This document shows positions 1 to 7,606 of a DNA stretch of 7,880 nt, piece after piece. The stretch covers positions 1-7,880 of the forward strand of contig CAJAHC010000182.1 in the NCBI GenBank assembly GCA_903939355.1. Direction: 5' to 3'. Origin of the DNA: an uncultured Methylococcaceae bacterium (lineage in GTDB: Bacteria > Pseudomonadota > Gammaproteobacteria > Methylococcales > Methylomonadaceae). The notes beneath the pieces were generated by a model. The model was not told the DNA's origin and searched no databases. It worked only from the letters and a program-made list of their open reading frames with translations. A program made the translations under genes and the position numbers. Every line of letters starts with the position of its first letter. The stretch's first letter is position 1.

Positions 1-66
1 AAGCAATTATCTAGCAACACCCTGGCCCCTCTTGACGATCAAGAGTTCATATTACCTTTGAAGTAA
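1..66 (+). CDS. Possible 3' end of a rightward gene, cut by the window edge
   Basis: Frame 1 is open from the first base to a TAA at 64-66 and would encode 21 residues ending in EFILPLK. The residue mix (charged, polar and hydrophobic in turn) looks like an ordinary protein C-terminus. The stretch is richer in GC than the AT-rich DNA that starts right after the stop, which is what a coding boundary would look like. The gene would converge on the FimV-like gene with about 40 bp between the stops. Twenty-one codons are too few to identify a family, and a chance open frame is a real alternative. Confidence 0.35.
   Translation, partial: KQLSSNTLAPLDDQEFILPLK
29..45. repeat. Perfect 7-bp inverted repeat with 3-base loop
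   Basis: CTCTTGA at 29-35 and TCAAGAG at 39-45 are exact reverse complements separated by CGA. It lies downstream of the FimV-like gene, but on that strand the hairpin is followed by GGGGCC rather than a T-run, so it does not look like a factor-independent terminator for that gene. On the plus strand it is followed only by a mixed TTCATATT. If positions 1-66 are coding, the repeat lies inside the last codons of that gene and may have no role. Confidence 0.4.
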
Positions 67-107
67 TAACTTAGAACTTTAAACAACTATTATTTCTGAT
101 TAAGCTT

Positions 108-1541
108 TCATGGAATGATCTCTTTCATTGTTGACATATCTTCATGATTTTTCGGTTTATTAGACGCGTGAAGTTCTATATCATCTATAATAAAATTCTC
201 TTTAGAACTCAATTCTAAATCAATTATATTAATATCAAAATCATCTTTGGAATTGATTAACTCCTTACCTGTTGGATATAACTCATCAAGAATGCCTGTA
301 TGCGAGGACATTCGTGAATGCTTACTTTTAACCCTTATTTTCTTCATGTATATCCAGCCAGCAAGACAAAGAGAGATAAAGGCAAATACACTTATAAAAG
401 GCATATAAATTGAGCTTTTTTTCTTTGGAAAGGGTAGCTTTTGTTCCTTAATTAATCCAGCTTTTGGTGGCTTGATATTATCAATACTATTAACACCTAC
501 CCGCTCATGCTTTTCACTCAGTACAAGAGGATTTGTATTAGGGAGTATTGGGGTTGGTATTTTTTGCCTTACTGATATTTGCTGTTGTTGTGATAACGCA
601 TTGGCTTCAATTTTAAGCTCATCAACGGTTCTCTCTAATTGTGCAATTCGAGATTGAAGCTGATTTATATCTTCAACTTTCTGTTCAACCAAAGGTGAAA
701 TGGCTAAAGGCGCTTTTTCTAAAACACCGTTAACAACACTATCCGGTACTAATACAGTAGGAGCAATCACTGATTTATCAATGATTACAGACTTGTCATT
801 CGAATACTTTAACTTTTGGATTGGATTGTCAGAAACGCTCAAAGAGTCAACACTGGGTATTTTTAGATAAGCCCCAGTGATTAATTTTGTATGTTTTCTG
901 TCGCTAAAAGCATCTGGATTATTATTTATCAAGCTTGCCTGCATTTTTTTTGCAGACACTCCAAAATACTTACCGAGATAGTGACTAACTCTCGAAATAG
1001 TATCGTCTTTTTTAATGGGTCCAATTTCATTGTCACCGATTAACCTAGCATGCAAACCTGCTTCCAGGGTCACCGTGCTAGGAGCCTGTATATCTGGTTT
1101 TTTAAGGTTAGGTTCTAATTTTAGTGCTTTAATAATATTCGTTGAAACTCTGTTTCTTGAAACTTGACCACTAAGCACTATTTTGTAATGACGTATTTTT
1201 TTTTCACTTCCGGAATTAATCTCAACCAACAAATCCAACACAGGCTTAGTAACTTTTGATTTTGATGTGAAGGTAATTGAAGTGCCAACTCTTTTGAAAT
1301 TTACGTCATTTAAAACATTCTGCCAAGCGATATTCTGTTGTTTATAAATGTCGGGCGATGCTACTTTTACATAAATATCAGAAGGTTTTTCATTCGACCG
1401 TAAATGAAAAGGGATTTCACCATTAAGTTTCTCATTAAGCGTAGAATCAACTTCGATATCACCAATTGAAAAACCACAAACCGAAAATGGGGCCAGCACC
1501 AAAAAAAGGAACAGGTTAAAGCTTATGTATCGACCTTTCAT
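108..1541 (-). CDS. FimV-like inner-membrane protein with LysM-like segment, short form
   Basis: This encodes 477 residues. Residues 1-22 are a signal peptide (basic start, Leu/Phe-rich core, likely cut near VCG/FS). Residues 24-124 match the FimV N-terminal domain: GDIEVDSTLNEKLNGEIPF, then VKVASPDIY, then a segment ending in LDLLVEINSG and HYKIVLSG. Residues 171-229 resemble the FimV LysM-like peptidoglycan-binding segment (KKDDTISRVS, NNNPDAF, ITGAYLKIP). A Gln-rich coiled coil covers about 286-320, a Pro-rich linker follows, and one membrane helix lies at about 377-398. The last 79 residues are acidic and should be cytoplasmic. Known FimV proteins act at the cell pole in type IV pilus assembly, twitching and polar organisation. 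They are usually much longer, with a cytoplasmic TPR-containing C-terminus that is absent here, so the same job is an inference. The ATG at 1541 is supported by AAAGG (plus 1549-1553) seven bases upstream. Confidence 0.85.
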   Translation of the reverse strand: MKGRYISFNLFLFLVLAPFSVCGFSIGDIEVDSTLNEKLNGEIPFHLRSNEKPSDIYVKVASPDIYKQQNIAWQNVLNDVNFKRVGTSITFTSKSKVTKPVLDLLVEINSGSEKKIRHYKIVLSGQVSRNRVSTNIIKALKLEPNLKKPDIQAPSTVTLEAGLHARLIGDNEIGPIKKDDTISRVSHYLGKYFGVSAKKMQASLINNNPDAFSDRKHTKLITGAYLKIPSVDSLSVSDNPIQKLKYSNDKSVIIDKSVIAPTVLVPDSVVNGVLEKAPLAISPLVEQKVEDINQLQSRIAQLERTVDELKIEANALSQQQQISVRQKIPTPILPNTNPLVLSEKHERVGVNSIDNIKPPKAGLIKEQKLPFPKKKSSIYMPFISVFAFISLCLAGWIYMKKIRVKSKHSRMSSHTGILDELYPTGKELINSKDDFDINIIDLELSSKENFIIDDIELHASNKPKNHEDMSTMKEIIP

Positions 1542-1812
1542 TAGATAACCTTTGTGGTTTTTATTAACTTAATATATGGCTTATCTTGCAGAATACGAGA
1601 CAATTACTAGAGTAAACCAATTGCTAATAATTCTTTTGTTATTTTTATGACACTTATTAAATAATTAAGAAGTCACATCTCATTTCCCAGCACTTGATTA
1701 TTATTTTGTGCTATCCAATGTAGATGCAGTCATCAAGAACCATTGTTCAAACTCGTTCAACCACTACACCTTAAGAAACTGATACTCAGAAACTAAATTT
1801 TCAGAAAATCGT
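1542..1812. other. AT-rich intergenic gap between the two leftward genes
   Basis: The 271 bases between the stop of the 1042-residue gene and the start of the FimV-like gene hold no intact gene I can support. No stem followed by a T-run was found for the upstream gene. No promoter with both a good -35 and a good -10 at normal spacing was found for the FimV-like gene. A broken leftward reading frame around 1701-1826 looks protein-like and is discussed as a finding. The size of the gap and the separate ribosome binding site leave it open whether the two genes share a transcript. Confidence 0.6.
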
Positions 1813-4800
1813 TCATAAACAATAAAGAACTGTTGGTGGAACAGCTTTCTCAAGCCTAGCGGCCCTATCAGGCACGTATTCATAACTTTCCTCGGGTACA
1901 TCTTGAAGATCCCCGAAAAATACCGTGCAAAGGTCAACAATGCCTTCAGAACCAGCCTCATCTATTTTTTTTAGTGCAATTGTTCCTCCTTGGTTAAAGA
2001 CACTAATCCCCAGTTTAAAATAATTTGAACTACTATTAGCCATATCTTGAATACGCCAGCGCATCCTAATACTCTCTAATTTCCTCACATTTACGTCTAT
2101 ATTTTTGAAACTTTCAAGCATTGTCTCTGCTGTTTTTGGCTCGAGCTCTATTAATTTCTGCTCTTGACCCGTGCTAGTTGAAATCATTGTAATTCTAGAC
2201 CTATGACTAAAAGTAGATTCTAATAAGACTGTCTCCCCCATTGCCAACAAATCCTCAACACCTGCCATCCAGTCTTTCATATCGCGAGAAGCGAAGAAAG
2301 TTTCTAAGTCTCGGCAACTCACATGTAAATTAGCTGCTAGGAGTTTAAAAAATTGATACTCTGCATCCCATTTTTTTTGTTCAATTTCATTTCTCGCCAT
2401 TATCCCTTTATTAGTTTCAATGATTATTGCATTCTTTTTTTCTAAATCATCAAAATTTACTTTTGTAGGGGAATACCTATCATAATTAATTGTCCTATGC
2501 GCAGGATCTGCAAATTTATTTTCTTTGTAAATCTCTTTATAGCGCTGATTTTCTATTTCAATTCGTGTATTAATTGCTTCAATATCTTTTTTCATAGCAA
2601 TTTTTAGTGCATTTTTATTTTCAATATATTCTTGTTTTTTAATAAATTCGTCTTTTTTGGCCTTATTGCTAGCCTGGATATCTGCTTGTTTTGTATCGAA
2701 ACTATCACGAATTTTCTTATTCTCAGCTCGAACCCTTGCAGCTTCATTTACGTTGTACTGGTTAATGCTTTCCTGATTGACTCCGTCAACCCTAACTTTC
2801 TCTGCTGCTTCGAAATTTGTCCTACTTGCTTGATTTCCATCTCTAACTCCCTTGTTTCTCGTTTCAAGTAGTTGGGAGAACAATGCTTCATTACTTTTAA
2901 ATTGATTCTCTTGTTGCCTAAACAATTCAGCAGCCTGCCCATCTTGGATTATAGCCTCAGCATATTTGGCTTTTAATAACCCATATAGCCTCCCTTCCTT
3001 ATCTCCCTTTGATTTCTGACTAAAAAAACCTTTAGCTCCACCCACCTGACGTAAGGGTTCATCATTAAATTGGGCGGTATCTATCACTGCGTCGCCACTA
3101 TATTCACCAATAAGCCAGGCAACAGTATCTCCAAGCTTAGGGTTGTTTTCACTAACCATTCTTTTTAAAATATTATGCGCCCTCTTAGAACCTGCGCTTT
3201 GACTACTAAAAATAGCTTTTATTTGCCTTTCATAATCAGCTAAAGCTTGGCCTATTAGAGTAGGCATTACTGAGTGCCCTTTTGACCCATTGAATTTAGA
3301 ATCTGCATGTTTGTTAAATTTTTCTTTCTCATCCCTAGAACTATCATAACCTCGTGCTGACTCAAGAGTGCCATTGAAAGCATTTGCGCTCACAAGAGTT
3401 GCAGTATCAAATGATAATTCCGCATCATAACGTGCCTCGTCTGTGGGTGCCGCATCAGCCTTGTCGACATTGTTCTCTAGGGTGTTAAGTATCCAAAGTG
3501 GCTGCAATGGCTCTGGCACAAGCGCTCTAGTCTTAGAGTATTTTGCTAAGTCCTTTAATTGATACGATCCTCCAAAACAGATGCCAGAGCCTTCTAGTGA
3601 GTCTGTTATACCTATACCACTCCTTATATTTTGCGTAGGCCATGGAACCGGTGATGCCCAATATACAACAGCAGTTATATAGGTCATGCGATTAAGATTC
3701 CGCTTAAGCTCTTTATTTCCTTCGACTTTGGCAAGAGGTTCTGATTTCTCCCCAAGCCCACCAATTTCTGCAGACGCTGCCACACTGAGTGACAAATCAT
3801 ACTTTTCGTACAAGATCCGGGTATCTTGTGTCATCACTACAAACCTTGTGATAGTTTCTGTAAATGTTCTTAAAAATGCTGGGTAAACTGCCTGAGAACG
3901 AACTGTTACAGGCTTATAACTGCCGTTCGCACAGGCCTTAGCACTTGCCTCAACTGATGCTCCAACTAATCCACAAGCATTGGCTGCAGCACTGGCTGAA
4001 GCCGTCAGCTCAACCCCACCCTCACCACAGTAATCGGTTATGCGGATACAAGATGAAATTACTGGTTTTATATTACCTTTAATAAATTTTAAATTATTTT
4101 TAAGAATAAGTGCTTCATCTTTCATACCCTGGGTTGAACTGGAATCGGCAATAAACTCGTCTAACCATATAAAAAATTTCTCGGTAGATCTAAGTTCGCT
4201 AAATCCAACGGAAGTAAAATAACTCTTAATACCAGTTCGTAGTGGATTCTTGTTAACTAGATTGGCAGCCTGTGTTTTAAAATAGTCTTTATTATTACCG
4301 CCAGTAGAAAGCAAAACTTTTAAACCTTCTCGTGCTTCACTTCTATCTGCAAAAACTTTGGGCGCATAATCTTCGGCGTAATAATGTCTTGCAGTGAATC
4401 CTGCGTTTGCAGTCAATCCAGCTTTCGCTTCGACCTTGGCCTCCGCACTGAAATCCTTACCAGCCACCTCCATATCAAAAGAGATACCAGCCGTCACACC
4501 AACACCAATAAATATATCTCCACTGACACCTCCTGACCAAGAATATCCGCGGCAAGTATTAAGCAAGTAGGGAAAGGGCACTTCATATTCACCTTTTTTC
4601 GATAGTATTTTCGGTGGCCCAACCTGAGCAATTATTAATACCTTGTCAGTTAGACCAGCATTAACTTTAGCTGTCATGTGAGTCGAAAAAACCCCTAATA
4701 ACAACATCGCAGGATCAACCTCAACCTCAACCCCAACTTCCGCACCCTTTCCTTCAAAACAACACTGGCTCTGTCCTTTAAAATCAAGGCCTGACGATAA

Positions 4801-4941
4801 AAAAAAATCTCTAGTTATAGCTTGTCTCTCTGCGTCAGTTAACTTATCATCCTTGTTAGCTTGAGCTTTTCCCGCTGCAACACTTAATGCTTTAAGTTTA
4901 TCGCTTTTAAGTTTATTTCTTACCCAATCAAAAACACCCAT
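1813..4941 (-). CDS. Large protein of unknown function, Gly/Ala-rich N-terminal half and coiled-coil C-terminal part
   Basis: I do not recognise this 1042-residue protein. It has no signal peptide and no clear membrane helix, so a cytoplasmic location, or export by a route without a cleaved signal, is likely. The N-terminus (MGVFDWVRNKLKSDKLKALS) is a basic amphipathic segment. Four blocks of alternating small and hydrophobic residues follow, at about 66-96 (GAEVGVEVEVD), 137-184 (GDIFIGVGVTAGISF and EAKVEAKAGLTANAG), 306-340 (ELTASASAAANACG) and 383-400 (SLSVAASAEIGG). They suggest beta-strand or glycine/alanine-zipper structure. Residues about 670-865 are rich in Lys, Glu, Asn, Gln and Arg and look like a long coiled coil. 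A folded C-terminal domain of about 175 residues follows (LHVSCRDLETFFASR, ETVLLESTFSH, MRWRIQDMAN). Cysteines are scattered, with a CC pair at 60-61. The ATG at 4941 has GGAG (plus 4949-4952) seven bases upstream. It is transcribed away from the TPR-glycosyltransferase gene. A structural or effector-like role is possible but unsupported. Confidence 0.9.
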   Translation of the reverse strand: MGVFDWVRNKLKSDKLKALSVAAGKAQANKDDKLTDAERQAITRDFFLSSGLDFKGQSQCCFEGKGAEVGVEVEVDPAMLLLGVFSTHMTAKVNAGLTDKVLIIAQVGPPKILSKKGEYEVPFPYLLNTCRGYSWSGGVSGDIFIGVGVTAGISFDMEVAGKDFSAEAKVEAKAGLTANAGFTARHYYAEDYAPKVFADRSEAREGLKVLLSTGGNNKDYFKTQAANLVNKNPLRTGIKSYFTSVGFSELRSTEKFFIWLDEFIADSSSTQGMKDEALILKNNLKFIKGNIKPVISSCIRITDYCGEGGVELTASASAAANACGLVGASVEASAKACANGSYKPVTVRSQAVYPAFLRTFTETITRFVVMTQDTRILYEKYDLSLSVAASAEIGGLGEKSEPLAKVEGNKELKRNLNRMTYITAVVYWASPVPWPTQNIRSGIGITDSLEGSGICFGGSYQLKDLAKYSKTRALVPEPLQPLWILNTLENNVDKADAAPTDEARYDAELSFDTATLVSANAFNGTLESARGYDSSRDEKEKFNKHADSKFNGSKGHSVMPTLIGQALADYERQIKAIFSSQSAGSKRAHNILKRMVSENNPKLGDTVAWLIGEYSGDAVIDTAQFNDEPLRQVGGAKGFFSQKSKGDKEGRLYGLLKAKYAEAIIQDGQAAELFRQQENQFKSNEALFSQLLETRNKGVRDGNQASRTNFEAAEKVRVDGVNQESINQYNVNEAARVRAENKKIRDSFDTKQADIQASNKAKKDEFIKKQEYIENKNALKIAMKKDIEAINTRIEIENQRYKEIYKENKFADPAHRTINYDRYSPTKVNFDDLEKKNAIIIETNKGIMARNEIEQKKWDAEYQFFKLLAANLHVSCRDLETFFASRDMKDWMAGVEDLLAMGETVLLESTFSHRSRITMISTSTGQEQKLIELEPKTAETMLESFKNIDVNVRKLESIRMRWRIQDMANSSSNYFKLGISVFNQGGTIALKKIDEAGSEGIVDLCTVFFGDLQDVPEESYEYVPDRAARLEKAVPPTVLYCL

Positions 4942-4984
4942 GACAAATCTCCGACTTAGTGGTATTTATAAATGCTATTACTTA

Positions 4985-5001
4985 CTATTTTTAAAAAATA
5001 G
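4985..5001. promoter_or_regulatory. Perfect AT-rich palindrome upstream of the 1042-residue gene
   Basis: CTATTTTT at 4985-4992 and AAAAATAG at 4994-5001 are exact reverse complements around a single central base. The site lies about 45-60 bp upstream of the leftward start codon, where an operator or promoter-proximal site could sit. In DNA this AT-rich such a palindrome may arise by chance, and no known regulator motif matches it. Confidence 0.25.
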
Positions 5002-5294
5002 GATGATGCTCATAAACTTATAAATCAATCTGAAATTAAAAGAGTACTAACAGCAGTTTATTTCAATTATGGATACACAAAAGCCTAATCACTTTTTTCT
5101 GATTCCATGTTGCAATTAGTTTAACAATAACATTTATTAAAAGCTAAAATCAACCTAGAAAAATGCAAAACACTTGGTTTTAAGATCCAATATCTGTTAG
5201 AAACAGTTACCCATAAAAATAAATTGTATTAGCAACAAGCTCTAATCTGAAAAAAATTAAAATATCAGTTAAACGGAATAACAAAACAACAAAT

Positions 5295-5300
5295 TATAAT
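5295..5300 (+). promoter_or_regulatory. Candidate -10 hexamer for the TPR-glycosyltransferase gene
   Basis: TATAAT matches the sigma-70 -10 consensus exactly and lies about 40 bases before the start codon, a sensible leader length. At 16-18 bases upstream there is no good -35 (AACGGA or similar), and no extended -10 TGn. In AT-rich DNA the hexamer alone is weak evidence. Confidence 0.3.
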
Positions 5301-5340
5301 CACGTCCTACAAGCCTTCACTTTCTGATAATGCAATTATA

Positions 5341-7221
5341 ATGCAACATAAAAAACCTGCTGAACCAACACTGGAACAGAGCACTATGATTGAAGATGCA
5401 GTGATATTACATCAATCTGGTCAATTAGATACGGCAGAAATTCTATACAACAAATTGCTTAAGTTTTTACCTTGCAATACAACAATATTAACCAATTTAG
5501 GAACGATTACACTCCAAAAAGGCAATTTACAGGATGGCTTGATAACCATCGAAAAGTCACTACAAATCAACCCCCACCAACCTAACGCACTAAATAACAA
5601 AGGCAATGCTCTGCAAGATCTAAATCGACTGGATGAGGCGCTGGCAAGCTATGAACGTGCTATTGCCTTCAAACCCGAGTACGCCGAAGCCTACTGCAAT
5701 CGTGCGACCACCCTACAAGCACTGAATCGCCCTAATGAAGCCCTGACAAGTTATGACCATGCCCTCATCCTAAAACCCGATTATGCCGAAGCCTACTCCA
5801 ATCGCGGAACTACCCTACAAGACCTAAATCGTCCAGATGAAGCACTGGCCAGCTGTGAGCGAGCTATTTCCATTAACCCGGATTTTGCAGAAGCCTATTT
5901 CAATCGAGGGAATGCTTTGAAAGACCTCAATCGACTAGATGAAGCAATATCAAGTTTTGAGCAGGCCATTTTTCTCAAACCCGATTTTGCTGAAGCCTAC
6001 TCCAATCTTGGTAATACCTTGAAAGACCTTAATCGACTCAATGAAGCACTAGCTAGTTATGAGCATGCAATCATCCTCAATCCTTTTTATGCAGATGCCT
6101 ACTACAATCGTGGTATTGCTCTCCAGGACCTTAATCTTCTTGATGAAGCACTGACATGTTATGACCGTGCTATTGTCCTTGATTCTAATTATGCTAAAGC
6201 CTATTCCAATCGTGGGACCACTCTGCAAGACCTCAATCAACTAAATGAAGCACTGGCAAATTATGAACATGCCATTATCCTTAAACCGGATTATGCTGAG
6301 GTATACTGGAATAAATCTCTACTTAAACTCCTTATGGGAGAGTATTTAGAAGGGTGGCAACTTTATGAATGGGGATGGAAATCGTTTGCAAGAAAACCGT
6401 TAAGAAATTTTGACGAACCTTTATGGTTAGGTAATGAATCTCTAAGAAATAAAACAGTGCTGATTTATCCAGAACAAGGATTGGGGGATTATATTCAATA
6501 TATTCGTTATGCTGTTTTAGTTGAACAGTTAGGCGCAACAATTATTCTTGAAGTGCCTTTAGCACTAATGGCACTTTCTTCAACTCTAAAAGGTCAGTTT
6601 ACTCTAATAGAATGTGGAAAGACGTTGCCTGATTTTGACTATCAATGTCCTGTCATGAGTTTACCCTTAGCATTCAAGACCACAGTAGAAACTATTCCAG
6701 TACAACTGCCATATCTTTATGCTGATGAATATAAGAAACAACAGTGGCAGGTAAAGTTAGGTAAGAAAACAGTCACAAGAATAGGGTTGGTATGGTCAGG
6801 TTCTAGCATACACAAAAATGATCAAAAGCGCAGTTTATTGCTTAAACAGTTTGAAACTTTTCTAAATTTTCCACTAGAGTTTCATTGTTTACAAAACCAA
6901 ATCAGAGAAATTGATGTTAAAACTTTAACAGAATTTCCTCATATCCATCAGCACCAAGATGACTTGCTCGACTTTTCTGATACTGCTGCACTAGTTGACG
7001 CCATGGATATTATTATTTCTGTAGATACTTCAGTGGCTCATTTAGCAGGCGCAATGGGCAAGCAAGTATTCATATTACTACCGTATGCTCCTGATTATCG
7101 CTGGCTGTTAGATAGAGCGGATAGTCCTTGGTATCCAACAGCAAAGTTGTTCAGGCAAGCAGAAATGGATAACTGGGAAGCTGTTATTATTAAAATTTCG
7201 AAAATCTTATTAACCGTATAG
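5341..7221 (+). CDS. TPR-repeat protein with C-terminal GT9/heptosyltransferase-like glycosyltransferase domain
   Basis: This encodes 626 residues. Residues 17-320 form nine 34-residue TPR units. From unit 3 they are nearly uniform (pattern LNRLDEALASYERAI..KPDYAEAY), with Pro at 78, 112, 146, 180, 214, 248 and 316, and Ser in its place at 282. A bridging helix (GEYLEGWQLYEWGW) leads to the glycosyltransferase domain at about 370-626. Its GT-B-like signatures are TVLIYPEQGLGDYIQYIRY (372-390), IGLVWSGS (481-488), VDTSVAHLAGAMGK (561-574) and PDYRWLLDRADSPWYP (584-599). The GLGD loop and DTSVAHLAGA motif correspond to the nucleotide-sugar binding regions of heptosyltransferase-type enzymes. 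Proteins of this build are often loosely called O-GlcNAc-transferase-like, but their donor and acceptor are mostly unknown. A role in protein or surface-glycan glycosylation is therefore inferred. There is no signal peptide, so it should be cytoplasmic. The start is uncertain: the ATG at 5341 has no clear ribosome binding site, while the in-frame ATG at 5386 has GGA ten bases upstream and still keeps all TPR units. Confidence 0.9.
   Translation: MQHKKPAEPTLEQSTMIEDAVILHQSGQLDTAEILYNKLLKFLPCNTTILTNLGTITLQKGNLQDGLITIEKSLQINPHQPNALNNKGNALQDLNRLDEALASYERAIAFKPEYAEAYCNRATTLQALNRPNEALTSYDHALILKPDYAEAYSNRGTTLQDLNRPDEALASCERAISINPDFAEAYFNRGNALKDLNRLDEAISSFEQAIFLKPDFAEAYSNLGNTLKDLNRLNEALASYEHAIILNPFYADAYYNRGIALQDLNLLDEALTCYDRAIVLDSNYAKAYSNRGTTLQDLNQLNEALANYEHAIILKPDYAEVYWNKSLLKLLMGEYLEGWQLYEWGWKSFARKPLRNFDEPLWLGNESLRNKTVLIYPEQGLGDYIQYIRYAVLVEQLGATIILEVPLALMALSSTLKGQFTLIECGKTLPDFDYQCPVMSLPLAFKTTVETIPVQLPYLYADEYKKQQWQVKLGKKTVTRIGLVWSGSSIHKNDQKRSLLLKQFETFLNFPLEFHCLQNQIREIDVKTLTEFPHIHQHQDDLLDFSDTAALVDAMDIIISVDTSVAHLAGAMGKQVFILLPYAPDYRWLLDRADSPWYPTAKLFRQAEMDNWEAVIIKISKILLTV
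5587..6300 (+). repeat. Seven-copy 102-bp in-frame tandem repeat encoding TPR units 3-9
   Basis: The DNA repeats with a 102-bp period, matching one 34-codon TPR unit, for exactly seven units. Recurrent blocks include variants of GACCTAAATCGACTNGATGA, GAAGCACTGGCAAG and CCCGATTATGCCGAAGCCTA. The units differ mainly at synonymous or conservative positions. The first two TPR units (residues 17-82) are far more diverged. The repeats also look richer in GC than the glycosyltransferase part that follows. This pattern is expected from recent duplication or ongoing homogenisation by slippage or recombination. Confidence 0.9.
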
Positions 7222-7606
7222 ACATATTTTCAATATCAGAACCTATAAGATAACACTATGATTGATTCGAAAGAGTGATGTTCATACACGCATACTACTC
7301 AAACGTCATTCAAGTCCTCACAACGCAAAAGGTTGACCACTTTTTATGGTTCTTATTTCATTTTTGCCCAAGATAATGATTTTGAACTTTAGAATAATTA
7401 TAAAAATACCCTAACTATTTAACCCCTATAAAAACAACAACCTTCTATCTTATGATGTACTATCTTTTAATAGAGTTAATAATAGACCCTTTCTGTATTA
7501 CCCAAAATTTTGTAATCAGTCATAATTAATGTATCAGCCAGAACTCAAATAACCTATTTAACACATAATGATTCATGCGGTTATTTCATCAGTAAAGAGA
7601 GTAAAT
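7222..7606. other. Long AT-rich leader or intergenic region before the hydrogenase gene
   Basis: The 385 bases hold no gene I can support. The longest plausible small frame (7278-7376, 32 residues) has a poorly placed ribosome binding site and no recognisable product. A TTGACC at 7333-7338 resembles a -35 but has no -10 at 16-18 bases, and CATAAT at 7521-7526 lacks a -35. No sigma-54 GG-N10-GC element and no FNR-like TTGAT-N4-ATCAA site was found. No hairpin followed by a T-run was seen after the stop at 7221. The promoter of the hydrogenase gene presumably lies here but cannot be placed. Confidence 0.5.

Larger units (their letters stand above)
4942..5340. promoter_or_regulatory. Divergent AT-rich intergenic region holding both upstream regions
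   Basis: These 399 bases separate the start codons of the leftward 1042-residue gene and the rightward TPR-glycosyltransferase gene, so promoters for both should lie here. The sequence is very AT-rich with frequent stops on both strands and no supportable small gene. Visible elements are an AT palindrome at 4985-5001 on the side of the leftward gene, a small CTGTT-AGA-AACAG hairpin at 5194-5206, and a consensus -10 hexamer at 5295-5300 facing the rightward gene. No recognisable riboswitch or known regulator site was found. Confidence 0.55.

Noticed and set aside
472..657. 61-residue plus-strand open frame inside the FimV-like gene
   Set aside because: It lies wholly opposite a well-supported gene, and its Ser/Cys/Leu-rich product looks like an antisense shadow.
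1764..1961. 65-residue minus-strand frame overlapping the end of the 1042-residue gene
   Set aside because: Most of it overlaps the real gene in another frame, no ribosome binding site or family was recognised, and the only part of interest is the stretch beyond position 1813, treated as a low-interest finding.
2632..2871. 79-residue plus-strand frame opposite the coiled-coil region
   Set aside because: It is antisense to lysine- and glutamate-rich codons, which produces a Phe/Leu/Ile-rich shadow.
4827..4862. Possible EF-hand-like loop in the 1042-residue protein (NKDDKLTDAER, residues 29-39)
   Set aside because: The first Asp and the central Gly of the calcium loop are missing, so binding cannot be claimed.
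7204..7251. TCTTAT...ATAAGA pairing after the TPR-glycosyltransferase gene as a terminator
   Set aside because: The loop is about 36 bases, the stem is AT-only apart from one pair, and no T-run follows.
7348..7367. GG...GC pattern that might be a sigma-54 promoter for the hydrogenase gene
   Set aside because: The spacing between GG and GC is 16 bases instead of the required 10, and the surrounding consensus is absent.
7278..7376. 32-residue plus-strand frame before the hydrogenase gene
   Set aside because: The purine-rich stretch is too close to the ATG, the product is unrecognised, and AT-rich intergenic DNA often holds frames of this size.
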